Shown here one piece after another: positions 15,393 through 23,888 of a stretch of 64,000 nucleotides of DNA. Each line of letters begins with the position of its first letter. Position 1 is the stretch's first letter. The notes under the pieces were generated by a model, which had not been told where the DNA came from, made no database searches, and saw only the letters and a program-made list of their open reading frames with translations. The stretch is from contig DASXYL010000078.1 in the NCBI GenBank assembly GCA_036502575.1, positions 1-64,000 on the forward strand, in the 5' to 3' direction. Position numbers and translations under genes: made by a program. This DNA is from DASXRA01 sp036502575. GTDB taxonomy: Bacteria; Actinomycetota; Actinomycetes; Mycobacteriales; Jatrophihabitantaceae.

Positions 15393-18300
15393 TTACGGCG
15401 GCGTCCCGCCAGCGGCAGCAGCGGCGCCGACCGGAGCGCGGTCGAGCGTAGCGAGCAGCGCGTCGACGGCAACCAGGCCGGGTCGGTGACCGCTGCGCGC
15501 GAACAGCCCGCGGGCCGCGCGGGCGTGCTCGATGGCGTCGAGGCGGTTGCCCTGGTGCTGCGCGACGGCCGCCAGCTGGTGCAGCGCCTTGCCTTCGGCG
15601 ATGCGATCACCGAGCCGGGTGGCCAGCACCCGGGCCTGCTCGGCGAACTCCACCTCGCGGTCGAGATCGCCGCCCGCGTCGGCGTGGGCGGCCAGCGCCA
15701 GCAGCGCCTCGAGCTCGGCGGCCGGGACCTGCCCGTGCCGGGACACGTCGAGGGCCCGCTCGAGCTGCTGCGTAGCCACCAGCGGCGACCCGGACGCCAG
15801 CTGCACCATGCCGCTGGACACGAGTGCGCGGGCGAACAGCTGCGCGTCGTCGATGGTCTGGGACAGGGCGAGCGCCTCGCGCGCGTAGTGGGCGGCGTCC
15901 TCGGCCCGATCCAACGCGAGCGCGGTCATGCTCAGCGTCACGTACGTCTCGCCGAGCAGCGCCGGGTTGGACGCCTGCTCGTCCAGGCGCAGTGCCGCCT
16001 GCATGTAGTCCCACGCCTGCTCGTAGGCCCCTCGCAGGTGGGCGACGATGCCGAGGTTGCCCAGGTTCACGTTCGGCTGCCCGCCCGGTAGCCGCTCGTT
16101 CAGCATCAACGCCTGGTGGTAGTAGCGCTCGGCGGCGCCGAGGTCGCCCCGGCCGATGCGCTCGTTGGTGCCGAGGTCGTTGAGGCAGGCCGCCTCCCAG
16201 AACGGCTGCCCGGTCTCGCGGCTGAGCTGCAACGCCCGGACGAACGCGGCCCGGGCCTCGGTCATCTCGCCGATCTCCTGGTAGGCGTTGCCCAGGTTCT
16301 CGCGTATCGAGATCTCGGCCTCCGGCCAGTTCAGCGACGTCGCGACCTGCAGGGCCTCTTGATAGTGATGGGTCGCCGCGCGCTGATCGGCCCGCGACGC
16401 GTACCCCCGGGCCAGGCACTCGTGCATCATCACCAGCCCGTGTGGGTCGCCGGCCTGCTCGGCGGCGCCGAGCCCGACGTTGGCCGTCGAGATCCATTCG
16501 TGGCTCTGCTGCCGCTGCCGGAACACCCCGCTGGCCGCGTCGGCGAGCAGCCAGGCCAGGGTGTGCATCCCGGCGGCGGCGGCCTGGCCGACCGTGACGA
16601 TCAGGTTCGCCCGCTCGGCTTCGAGCCAGGCACTCGCCGCCTGGGCGCTCGGGAAGCGATCGGCCGGCGCGTCCGCGACGATGCCGTCCACGGGCGGCGT
16701 CACCCGGTGCGGGATGGCGGTCAAGGTGGCCCGCCGCCCGAACGACAGGTACCACCCGGCGAGCCGCTCGAGCGCGTCGTGTCGGGCAGCGGCGGTGTCC
16801 TGCTCGTCGGCGCATTGCCGGGCGAAGAACCGCATCAGGTCGTGGTAGGCGAACCGGTCGTCCCTGCGGGCCACCAGCATGCTGTGCTCGACCAGGTGAT
16901 CCAAGGCCCGACGGACGCGATCGGGCGGTTGGTCGGTGATCGCGGCGGCGGCGTCCAGGCTGATGTCCGGGCCGTCGGACAGGCTCAGCAGCCGGAACGC
17001 CCGCGCCACCTCGTCGGGCAGGTCGCGGTAGCTCAGCTCGAAGCAAGCCTCGACGGCCCGGTGCGACGAGCGCAGCAGGTCCAGGCGCCCGTTCGTCCGT
17101 TCCAGGCGCTCACGCAGCTCGTCCAGCCCCCAGGACGGGTTGACCGCGACCTGGGACGCGGCCAGGCGCAACGCCAGCGGGAAGCCCGAGCACAGCGCGA
17201 CGACCTGCTCGGCGTCCCCGCGGTGGCGGTCCACCGGATCGGCACCGAGCACCGATCGGAGCAGGGCGACCGACTCGTCCTCGCCGAGGGTCGCGACGCG
17301 GACGTGCAGGGCGCCGTCCAGATCGGTGAGGAACCGCCGGCTCGTGACGATCACGGCGCAGCCGTCGGTGCCGGGGAGCAGCGGCTCGACCTGCTCGGTG
17401 TCGCGGGCGTTGTCCAGCACGATCAGGAACCGCCCGCGCGCCGTCGCCGAGCGGTACAGGGCGGCGAGCTCGTCGACCCGCTCCGGCAGCGCCGTCCGCG
17501 CGTGGCCGAGCGAGACGAGGAACTGTTCGAGCACCTGCTCCACGGGTGCGGGCCGCCCGCCGACCCCGCGCAGGTCGACGAAGAGCTGGCCGTCCGGGAA
17601 CCGGGACTTGATCTGGTGCGCGACGTGGACGGCCAGCGTGGTCTTGCCCAGCCCTCCGGTGCCGGTGACCGCGGCTACGGTCGGACCGTGCCCGTCCCCC
17701 GCGTCGGCGCCCAGGTAGTCGCGCAGGCGGGTGATCTCGTCCGAGCGGCCGATGAAGTCCGGGACGCCGCCGGGCAGCTGCGCCGGCGCGAGCCCGCGCT
17801 GCGGCCCGGTGGTCACCGCCGTCCGGGCCGACTCGATCGGCGCGTCGCGGTCGAGCACGTCGCGGTACGTATCGAGCAGCGCGACGCCGGGTTCGACGCC
17901 GAGCTCGTCCACCAGTAGCCGGCGGGTCGTGCTGAACACCGCGTGCGCGTCGCTGAGCCGCCCGGCGGCGGCCAGCAGCTGGATGCGGCGGGCGGCCACC
18001 CCCTCGTGCAACGGCTCCAGGGCGGCCAGCGCGTCGACGATCGGGATCGCCTGCTCGGCGTGCTCGCTGGTCAGTGCCGCGTCCGCGAATTCGATGACCA
18101 GCAGCGCCCGGCGCTGTTCGAGGGCGACCACGCGGGGGTGATGCTGCAGCTCGACGAGATCGTCGAGGACGCGCCCGCGCCACGACCGCAGCGCTGCGTC
18201 GTACTGCTCGAACGAGCCCGGAGCGCCGGATGCCACGGTGCTCGCGTCCACGCACTCGGACGGGATCGTGAGCCGGTAGCGCTGCCGCGAGGACGTGATA

Positions 18301-18761
18301 GTGGCCGCCGGGCCCTGCTCGGTGCGGAGGCGCCTGCGCAGCCGGGCGATGTAGGAATGCAGCAGGCCGGCGTAGTCGGTCGGGCGACGATCCGGCCACA
18401 GGTACTCGGCCAGCTCCTCGCGCGAGACGTACTCGTTCGCGTGCAGGGCGAGTAACCCGGTCAGAACGGCCTGCTTGTGGCCGCCGACCGCGCCGGGCGC
18501 GCCGTCGATGATCAGTTCCAAGGGGCCGAGGATGTTGACCTCGATCGCCTTGGCCCGCTCGCCGACGAGCTCGACGGGCTCGACGCCCAGCGCGTGGGCG
18601 AGGGCGCTGAGTGATGCTTTCCGGGGGGCGGCGGTGCGACCCTGTTCGAGATCGCGCAGTGCGCCGACGCTGAGGTCGGCCCGCCCGGCGGCCTCGTGTT
18701 GGGTGAGCCCGGCCGCGACGCGCAGTCGTCGGAGCCTGGCCCCCAGGCGCTCACCCGACAC
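15393..18761 (-). CDS. XRE-SARP-NB-ARC-TPR regulator (AfsR/BTAD family)
   Basis: 1122 residues, five parts in order: an XRE helix-turn-helix (residues about 4-60, LGARLRRLRVAAGLTQHEAAG), an OmpR-like DNA-binding domain (about 75-155), a BTAD domain (about 160-300), an NB-ARC ATPase with P-loop GTGGLGKTT (about 366-374) and a C-terminal TPR array (about 720-1100). SARP regulators activate secondary-metabolite or stress genes; the ATPase and TPR act as a switch. The start was moved to GTG 18761 because AGAGGGG stands 8 nt upstream; the frame is open 26 codons further. Having two different DNA-binding domains is notable. No biosynthetic cluster is adjacent; the nearest genes are mqnA and a GNAT. 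Confidence 0.88.
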   Translation of the reverse strand: MSGERLGARLRRLRVAAGLTQHEAAGRADLSVGALRDLEQGRTAAPRKASLSALAHALGVEPVELVGERAKAIEVNILGPLELIIDGAPGAVGGHKQAVLTGLLALHANEYVSREELAEYLWPDRRPTDYAGLLHSYIARLRRRLRTEQGPAATITSSRQRYRLTIPSECVDASTVASGAPGSFEQYDAALRSWRGRVLDDLVELQHHPRVVALEQRRALLVIEFADAALTSEHAEQAIPIVDALAALEPLHEGVAARRIQLLAAAGRLSDAHAVFSTTRRLLVDELGVEPGVALLDTYRDVLDRDAPIESARTAVTTGPQRGLAPAQLPGGVPDFIGRSDEITRLRDYLGADAGDGHGPTVAAVTGTGGLGKTTLAVHVAHQIKSRFPDGQLFVDLRGVGGRPAPVEQVLEQFLVSLGHARTALPERVDELAALYRSATARGRFLIVLDNARDTEQVEPLLPGTDGCAVIVTSRRFLTDLDGALHVRVATLGEDESVALLRSVLGADPVDRHRGDAEQVVALCSGFPLALRLAASQVAVNPSWGLDELRERLERTNGRLDLLRSSHRAVEACFELSYRDLPDEVARAFRLLSLSDGPDISLDAAAAITDQPPDRVRRALDHLVEHSMLVARRDDRFAYHDLMRFFARQCADEQDTAAARHDALERLAGWYLSFGRRATLTAIPHRVTPPVDGIVADAPADRFPSAQAASAWLEAERANLIVTVGQAAAAGMHTLAWLLADAASGVFRQRQQSHEWISTANVGLGAAEQAGDPHGLVMMHECLARGYASRADQRAATHHYQEALQVATSLNWPEAEISIRENLGNAYQEIGEMTEARAAFVRALQLSRETGQPFWEAACLNDLGTNERIGRGDLGAAERYYHQALMLNERLPGGQPNVNLGNLGIVAHLRGAYEQAWDYMQAALRLDEQASNPALLGETYVTLSMTALALDRAEDAAHYAREALALSQTIDDAQLFARALVSSGMVQLASGSPLVATQQLERALDVSRHGQVPAAELEALLALAAHADAGGDLDREVEFAEQARVLATRLGDRIAEGKALHQLAAVAQHQGNRLDAIEHARAARGLFARSGHRPGLVAVDALLATLDRAPVGAAAAAGGTPP

Positions 18762-18877
18762 TATGTGTTCCCCTCTGAGCGAGTTTGCCCGTGCCGCCGG
18801 TGCTGGGCGGCCTGCGCTTGTCGCGTACATAAGTGTCATTCACCAGCGGTCGGTTCACAAATGGCACCCTGTCCACC

Positions 18878-19663
18878 ATGACCGATCCCGTGGCGCTGCT
18901 CGCTGCCTATGACGCCCAGGTTCGGACGGCGTTGGCCCGTCGGCCGCCGGTCGGCTTGCAGCTGGATTGGGACGGGCCGTTGCTGCGTGCCACCGGCTGG
19001 CATCGCGGCTTCGTCGGCTACCGCAGCCTGGACGGTGTCGAGGACGTCGACGCCCTCATCGCCCGTACGGTTGCGTATTTCACCGAGCGGGGCGAGGCGT
19101 TCGAGTGGAAGACGCACAGCCACGACGACCCGGCCGACCTGCCGGATCGCCTGCGGGCCAACGGCTTTCTCGCCGAGGACGTCGAGACCGTCGTCATCGG
19201 CGAGGCCGCGCTGATCGCCCACGACCCGGTGCTGCCCGACGGGGTGGCGTTGCGCGAAGCCACGCCCGGCGACGACTTCCGACGCATCGCGCAGATGGAG
19301 TCCGACGTCTGGGACGACGACTGGACCTGGCTCGCCGACGATCTGACGCAGCGGGTGGCGGCGGATCCGTCCGGCATGACGGTCCTGCTCGTCGAGGCCG
19401 GCGATGAGGTGGTCAGCGCGGCGTGGCTCGTGCTCACCGACGGCACCGAGTTCGCCGGGCTGTGGGGCGGATCGACCCTGGCGCCCTGGCGTGGTCGCGG
19501 CATCTACCGGGCGCTGGTGGCCCGCCGCGCCCAGCTCGCGGCCGAGCGCGGCGTCCGGTACCTGCAGGTGGATGCGTCCAGCGACAGCCGCCCGATCCTG
19601 GAACGGCTCGGCTTCGTCGCGGTCACGACGACTACGCCGTACGTGTGGACGCCGCCTCGCTGA
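18878..19663 (+). CDS. GNAT-family N-acetyltransferase
   Basis: 261 residues from ATG 18878, just after the TCCACC spacer; the open frame extends upstream without conserved sequence. The acetyl-CoA loop LAPWRGRGIYRALVARR (R-x-x-G-x-G type) and the C-terminal LQVDASSDSRPILERLGFVAV are typical GNAT motifs. The N-terminal 120 residues form a second, divergent domain, as in many two-domain GNATs. Substrate unknown. It is divergent from the SARP gene and its last 32 nt overlap the end of the convergent SRPBCC gene. Confidence 0.85.
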   Translation: MTDPVALLAAYDAQVRTALARRPPVGLQLDWDGPLLRATGWHRGFVGYRSLDGVEDVDALIARTVAYFTERGEAFEWKTHSHDDPADLPDRLRANGFLAEDVETVVIGEAALIAHDPVLPDGVALREATPGDDFRRIAQMESDVWDDDWTWLADDLTQRVAADPSGMTVLLVEAGDEVVSAAWLVLTDGTEFAGLWGGSTLAPWRGRGIYRALVARRAQLAAERGVRYLQVDASSDSRPILERLGFVAVTTTTPYVWTPPR

Positions 19664-20108
19664 ACAGTCGCAGGATCATCGTCCAGCCGATGTCGTAGTT
19701 CTCGCGCTTCTTGCCGAGCTGCTCGATCTCGGCGTCGGTGAGCTTGTCCCAGCCGCGGTGTTCGAGGTCGACGCGCGTCAGTGCCGGTGCGAGCGCGCGG
19801 AAGGTCAGCTCCACCTCGGTGACGCTGGGTTGGATGATGTCCCAGGTGAGGACGAACCGGGTGGGCGGGTCCCACGCGAGCAACGTCCCCCAGTCGTGGG
19901 TCTGGCCGTCGTCCCAGGTCTCGTAGACGCGCCCGCCGGCCCGCCGCTCGACGGTGACGCTCACGACGCGTTCCTCGCCCTGCGAGTGCGTGCGCAGCGG
20001 CCACCACTGGTCGAGCCGGTCGACGAACACGTCGAAGGTGTGCTCGACGCTGCTGCGCACCGTCGTCGATTGGCGGATGGGTGGGCGCTGCATCGGGATG
20101 ACGGTCAT
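19632..20108 (-). CDS. SRPBCC / AHSA1-like domain protein
   Basis: 158 residues. The sequence STTVRSSVEHTFDVFVDRLDQWWPLRTHS, then GGRVYETWDDGQTHDWGTLLAWDPPTRFVLTW and the late HRGWDKL, is characteristic of the AHSA1 branch of the SRPBCC (Bet v1-like) fold, a hydrophobic-ligand binding cup. ATG 20108 overlaps the ArsR stop (ATGA), so it is translated with the regulator. Paired ArsR-SRPBCC genes are common in actinobacteria, but the ligand is unknown. It is the last gene of a three-gene operon. Confidence 0.88.
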   Translation of the reverse strand: MTVIPMQRPPIRQSTTVRSSVEHTFDVFVDRLDQWWPLRTHSQGEERVVSVTVERRAGGRVYETWDDGQTHDWGTLLAWDPPTRFVLTWDIIQPSVTEVELTFRALAPALTRVDLEHRGWDKLTDAEIEQLGKKRENYDIGWTMILRLFSEAASTRTA

Positions 20109-20458
20109 CCGGTCTCCTGCTGTGTGTCGGGTACCGCGGCCTCGACGAGCCGGCGGGCGACGTCCAGCGACGACGTCCATAACTCGTCGAGCATCTCCCG
20201 TACCGCCTGCAGCCCGGACGGCTCGCCCCGGTACAGCCGGCGGGTGCCGTCGCGGCGTTCGGTGATCAGCCCGGCGTTCTTGAGCACGGTGAGGTGCTGG
20301 CTGACCGCCGGGCGGGTCACGTCGAAGGCCGCGGCGATCTCGCCCGCGGACAGCTCGTCGTGCGCGACGAGCGCCAGGATGGCCCGCCGCCGCGGTTCGG
20401 CCAGCGCCCGAAGTGCCTCGTCGGTGCCGCTGGTGTTCATGGGACGGGGCGAGCTCAC
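20105..20458 (-). CDS. ArsR-family winged-helix repressor
   Basis: 117 residues. ALAEPRRRAILALVAHDELSAGEIAAAFDVTRPAVSQHLTVLKNAGLITERRDGTRRLYR is a complete ArsR-type HTH. No metal-binding Cys cluster (such as ELCVCDL) is present, so a non-metal signal is likely. The GTG start overlaps the glyoxalase stop (GTGA) and its own stop overlaps the SRPBCC start, so the three genes are coupled. ATG 20440 is an alternative start. The tandem palindromes at 20850-20881 are its obvious candidate operator. Confidence 0.9.
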   Translation of the reverse strand: MSSPRPMNTSGTDEALRALAEPRRRAILALVAHDELSAGEIAAAFDVTRPAVSQHLTVLKNAGLITERRDGTRRLYRGEPSGLQAVREMLDELWTSSLDVARRLVEAAVPDTQQETG

Positions 20459-20811
20459 TTCCAGATGCCGACCGGGTTGCCGTCCGGGTCGGTGAAGATC
20501 GCGATCGTGCCGAAGTTGCCGGACAGCTCGATCGGCTCGCCCACCCGTTTGCCGCCAAGCTGCTCGGCCCGGGTGAGGTACGCCTCCAGGTCGTCCACCT
20601 TCAGGTAGATCTTGACCCCGGTGTCGCCGGGCACCCGAGACGGGCCGATGCCGCCGCCGACTGCCTCGTCACCCGCCCCGGTGTCGACGATGCCGTAGCC
20701 GCTCAGGTCGGGGTCGACGTTGATCGTCCAGCCGAACAGCTCGCCGTAGAACTTCTGTGCCCGCTCGTGGTCGGTGCTGGTGACCTCGAACCACGCGACC
20801 GGTGCTCCCAT
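20455..20811 (-). CDS. VOC-family (glyoxalase-like) protein
   Basis: 118 residues: GAPVAWFEVTSTDHERAQKFYGELFGW and ELSGNFGTIAIFTDPDGNPVGIW are the two beta-alpha-beta-beta-beta halves of the vicinal oxygen chelate fold. Likely metal ligands are present near Glu9 and the C-terminal half, but the lack of the full H/E set leaves activity open. It is the first gene of the glyoxalase-ArsR-SRPBCC operon, with a ribosome site GAGAGGGGC and the promoter/operator described at 20848-20881. Confidence 0.87.
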   Translation of the reverse strand: MGAPVAWFEVTSTDHERAQKFYGELFGWTINVDPDLSGYGIVDTGAGDEAVGGGIGPSRVPGDTGVKIYLKVDDLEAYLTRAEQLGGKRVGEPIELSGNFGTIAIFTDPDGNPVGIWK

Positions 20812-20847
20812 GGTCTTGCCCCTCTCGCTGTCGGGTGATGACCCTGG

Positions 20848-20881
20848 ATGTTAGCCACTGCTAACGTTAGTGTCAACTAAC
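20848..20881 (-). promoter_or_regulatory. promoter overlapped by two tandem 16-bp operators of the ArsR operon
   Basis: On the minus strand TTGACA (20871-20876) and TAACAT (20848-20853) are separated by 17 nt, a full sigma-70-type promoter. Two abutting palindromes cover it: GTTAGCCACTGCTAAC at 20850-20865 and GTTAGTGTCAACTAAC at 20866-20881, both GTTAG-n6-CTAAC. This is the arrangement expected for autorepression by the ArsR protein. Confidence 0.85.
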
Positions 20882-20916
20882 CAAAGCGAGTGGATCGCCT
20901 CTGGATCGGGCTGCTT

Positions 20917-20922
20917 TATGAT
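20917..20922 (+). promoter_or_regulatory. leaderless-type -10 box for the lipoprotein gene
   Basis: TATGAT, 6 nt before GTG 20929; the best -10 match of the leaderless set in this window. Confidence 0.55.
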
Positions 20923-20928
20923 CTCGCC

Positions 20929-21846
20929 GTGCGTAGGACTATGTGCGCAATTGCGGCGTTGCTGGCGCTCGCCGGCTGCACCTCCGCGGTCGCAGGTCAT
21001 TCCGCGCTCGGGCCGCAACCGAGCGGCCCGACACCGACCGGCGGCACCTATCAGACCGAAATCGGCGATCCACGCACCGCGGACCTGTGCCAGAACCTGG
21101 ACTACGCGAAAGGTGCAGGGAACGGGAACTACCGGCTGGCCGTGTATCCGACCGCGTGCCAGTTCACTCGTGACGGGACCAGCGTGGAGCTCATCGCGCT
21201 GCGTCCAGACGAAGCCCGGGCGAGCGAGAAGGATCAGTCCACGCGCTCGATCACGGTGGACGGCCTGGCAGTGGTGAGCTACACGGCCCACGGCACCTGC
21301 TACCGCGACGTGTCCGCGGCGAACGTCGTGGTCGTGGCATACGTGGCCGAGGCCAAGTGTGCCGACCTCGACGACGTGGTCCGCGGAGTCGTCGCCGAGA
21401 TCAAGAGTGGCAACGTCGTCCATTTCGCCGTGCCGCCGACCTCGCGGGTCAGAGCCAACATGTGCGCGTCGATTCCGGTTCGCGCGCTGGACCGGCTTGC
21501 GGGTGGCGCCGGCCTGCGCCTGTGGCCGTTCGCATTCGAGACGTTCTGCCAGGCGTCGCAGCCAGATCTGATCGTCGTGATCGAGCTGTTGTTCGGCAGC
21601 TCCGGCGGCCAGGAGCACGTGACGACCGGCGGACATGTGCTCTACGACGTGCCGGATCAAGGGGTTCCCAACATGTGCACCGTGGAATCCCGGCAGGCCA
21701 AGATCTCCGACGCGGGCAATACGCTCACCGAGACGCTGGCCTTCAGCGCCAGGGGCTTCACGCCGGCCCGTCCGAACCGGACGGCACTGTGCTCGTTCAC
21801 CCGGAACGTCGCTGCGCTGGAGTTGGACGCCCTCCACCTCCGGTGA
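20929..21846 (+). CDS. putative lipoprotein, two Cys-containing halves
   Basis: 305 residues from GTG 20929, preceded by a consensus -10 box. VRRTMCAIAALLALAGC is a lipoprotein signal with lipobox LAGC (Cys17), so the mature protein should be anchored outside the membrane. The rest holds two roughly similar halves, each opening near a DLCQ/NMCA motif and carrying several cysteines, resembling DUF3558-type actinobacterial lipoproteins. No catalytic motif is seen and I do not recognise a function. It is 43 nt upstream of mqnC, which has its own promoter. Confidence 0.72.
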   Translation: MRRTMCAIAALLALAGCTSAVAGHSALGPQPSGPTPTGGTYQTEIGDPRTADLCQNLDYAKGAGNGNYRLAVYPTACQFTRDGTSVELIALRPDEARASEKDQSTRSITVDGLAVVSYTAHGTCYRDVSAANVVVVAYVAEAKCADLDDVVRGVVAEIKSGNVVHFAVPPTSRVRANMCASIPVRALDRLAGGAGLRLWPFAFETFCQASQPDLIVVIELLFGSSGGQEHVTTGGHVLYDVPDQGVPNMCTVESRQAKISDAGNTLTETLAFSARGFTPARPNRTALCSFTRNVAALELDALHLR

Positions 21847-21876
21847 GCTGTACGGAATCGCGCGTTCGGTCGCAGT

Positions 21877-21882
21877 TACGCT
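21877..21882 (+). promoter_or_regulatory. leaderless-type -10 box for mqnC
   Basis: TACGCT, 6 nt before ATG 21889; the same hexamer precedes mqnE and lysS. Confidence 0.5.
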
Positions 21883-21888
21883 GGGGCC

Positions 21889-23040
21889 ATGACGGTCTCC
21901 GAGGTTCTGTCGCGCGCCGCCGAGGGCGGTCGGATCACGCCGGACGAGGCGCTGCTGCTCTACACCGATGCGCCACTGCACGCGTTGGGTGAGGCCGCCG
22001 ATGCCGTGCGCCGTCGTCGCTATCCGGACAACATCGCGACGTACATCATCGACCGCAACATCAACTACACCAACGTGTGCGTGACGGCCTGCAAGTTCTG
22101 CGCGTTCTACCGGGCCCCCCGCCACGAGGAAGGGTGGACGCACAGCGACGAGGAGATCCTGCGCCGCTGCGGCGAGGCGGTCGAGCTCGGAGCCACCCAG
22201 ATCATGCTGCAGGGCGGGCACTCGCCCGAGCTCGGCATGGAGTGGTACGAGCGGATCTTCGCCGGCATCAAGACCGAGTACCCGTCGCTGACCCTGCATT
22301 CGCTGGGGGCGTCCGAGGTCGTGCACATCTCGCGGACGTCCTCGCTCGATTTCGACACGGTGATCCGTCGCCTGCACGCGGCCGGGCTGGACTCGTTCGC
22401 CGGCGCCGGCGCCGAGATCCTGGTGCGCCGGCCCCGCACGGCCATCGCGCCGCTGAAGGAGTCCGGCGAGACATGGCTCGAGGTCATGGAGACGGCGCAC
22501 CGGCTCGGCGTCGAGTCCACGGCGACGTTCATGATGGGCACCGGCGAGACGAACGCCGAGCGCATCGAGCACTTGCGGATGATCCGCGACGTGCAGGACC
22601 GCACCGGCGGCTTCCGCAGCTTCATCCCGTGGACCTACCAGCCCGAGAACAACCACCTCAAGGGCCGCACCCAGGCGACGTCGCTCGAGTACCTGCGCAT
22701 GATCGCCGTGGCTCGGCTGTTCTTCGACAACGTCAACCACCTGCAGGGGTCGTGGCTGACCACCGGCAAGGACATCGGCCAGCTGACCCTGCACTACGGC
22801 GCCGACGACCTGGGCTCGGTGATGCTCGAGGAGAACGTCGTGTCGTCGGCCGGGGCGCGGCATCGGTCCAATCTCACCGAGCTGATCGACCTGATCCGCG
22901 GGGCCGGACGCATCCCCGCGCAGCGCGACACGCTCTACCGGCACCTGGCCGTGCACGAGGATCCGGCGAACGACCCCGTCGACCCGCGCGTCCACTCGCA
23001 CTTCGCCTCGACGGCGCTACCCATCGTCGCGGCCAGCTGA
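21889..23040 (+). CDS. mqnC: cyclic dehypoxanthine futalosine synthase (radical SAM)
   Basis: 383 residues. The cluster motif CVTACKFC (Cys64, Cys68, Cys71) lies in INYTNVCVTACKFCAFYRAP, diagnostic of MqnC. MqnC cyclises dehypoxanthine futalosine with SAM chemistry to the spiro intermediate later cleaved by MqnD. Other family features are MLQGGHSPELGMEWYE, GAGAEIL and SFIPWTYQPENNHLKG. It heads an apparent operon with a hydrolase and a DMT transporter (gaps of 3 and 2 nt). Together with mqnE and mqnA it shows that the futalosine route is used. Confidence 0.95.
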   Translation: MTVSEVLSRAAEGGRITPDEALLLYTDAPLHALGEAADAVRRRRYPDNIATYIIDRNINYTNVCVTACKFCAFYRAPRHEEGWTHSDEEILRRCGEAVELGATQIMLQGGHSPELGMEWYERIFAGIKTEYPSLTLHSLGASEVVHISRTSSLDFDTVIRRLHAAGLDSFAGAGAEILVRRPRTAIAPLKESGETWLEVMETAHRLGVESTATFMMGTGETNAERIEHLRMIRDVQDRTGGFRSFIPWTYQPENNHLKGRTQATSLEYLRMIAVARLFFDNVNHLQGSWLTTGKDIGQLTLHYGADDLGSVMLEENVVSSAGARHRSNLTELIDLIRGAGRIPAQRDTLYRHLAVHEDPANDPVDPRVHSHFASTALPIVAAS

Positions 23041-23043
23041 GCC

Positions 23044-23886
23044 GTGCCGAAGATCCTCGAGCTGGTCGATTCGTCGCGACCGGCGTTCGACGAACGCCCG
23101 TACCGCCCGGTACGGACGACGGTGTGGCTGCCCGAGAGTGCCGGCCGGCATCCCGTCGTGCTGATATCGCACGGCACCGGCGGTCAGGCCGCTCACCTCG
23201 CGTGGCTGGCGTCCGCGCTCAACGACTCGGGCATCGCCGCCCTCGGAGTCGACCACCACGGCAACAACGGGCGGGAACCGTATCGGGCCGACGGGTTCGC
23301 CCGGCAGTGGGAGCGTCCCCGCGACCTGACCTTCGCCCTCGACCAGCTGCTCGAGTCGGAGATTTCCGAGCGCATCGACGGGCAACGGGTCGGCGCGGCC
23401 GGGTTCTCGTTAGGCGGCTACACGGTCGCGGCGCTGCTCGGCGCGCGCATCGATCCGGACGTCCTGCTCGGCATCTACGAGCGCAGGGTGCCCGACCAGA
23501 GGATGCCCGAGTACCCCGATCTGCTCGACGAACTACGTGCGTCGATCACCGACCCGGATCGTTGGCTCGACGGTGCGGGTGACTCGTGGCGTGACGATCG
23601 GGTGCGGGCCGGGTTCCTGATGGCGCCGTCGATCCTCGGGCTGCTCGACCTGGCCAGCGTCGCCGGCATCGACCGTCCCGTCGAGATCCGGTGGGGCGAG
23701 GCGGACGACAACACCGCCCCGCCCGAGAACGCGCTGCGGTACCTGGAGCTGATCCCCGGCGCGCACGGTCGCCCGGTGGGCGAGGGCATCGGCCACTACG
23801 AGTTCATCCATCCGGACGGCGACGGCGCGGCGATCTGCGCCGAGGCGGGTGCCGAGGCGGTCGCGTTCTTCCGCGATCAGCTCTAG
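23044..23886 (+). CDS. dienelactone-hydrolase-like alpha/beta hydrolase
   Basis: 280 residues starting at GTG, 3 nt after the mqnC stop. VVLISHGTGG gives the oxyanion loop, GAAGFSLGGYTVAALLG the nucleophile elbow (Ser), and HYEFIHPDG the likely catalytic His region; the acid is probably in WGEADDNTAP. It resembles the large predicted-dienelactone-hydrolase/PAF-acetylhydrolase-like group. Cotranscription with mqnC is suggested by spacing, but no pathway step in menaquinone synthesis is known to need it. Confidence 0.8.
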   Translation: MPKILELVDSSRPAFDERPYRPVRTTVWLPESAGRHPVVLISHGTGGQAAHLAWLASALNDSGIAALGVDHHGNNGREPYRADGFARQWERPRDLTFALDQLLESEISERIDGQRVGAAGFSLGGYTVAALLGARIDPDVLLGIYERRVPDQRMPEYPDLLDELRASITDPDRWLDGAGDSWRDDRVRAGFLMAPSILGLLDLASVAGIDRPVEIRWGEADDNTAPPENALRYLELIPGAHGRPVGEGIGHYEFIHPDGDGAAICAEAGAEAVAFFRDQL

Positions 23887-23888
23887 GA

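Noticed and set aside
20851..23001. Long open frame of 716 codons on the minus strand opposite the lipoprotein and mqnC genes
   Set aside because: Antisense shadow of genuine high-GC coding sequence; no family motifs, and mqnC on the other strand is unmistakable.
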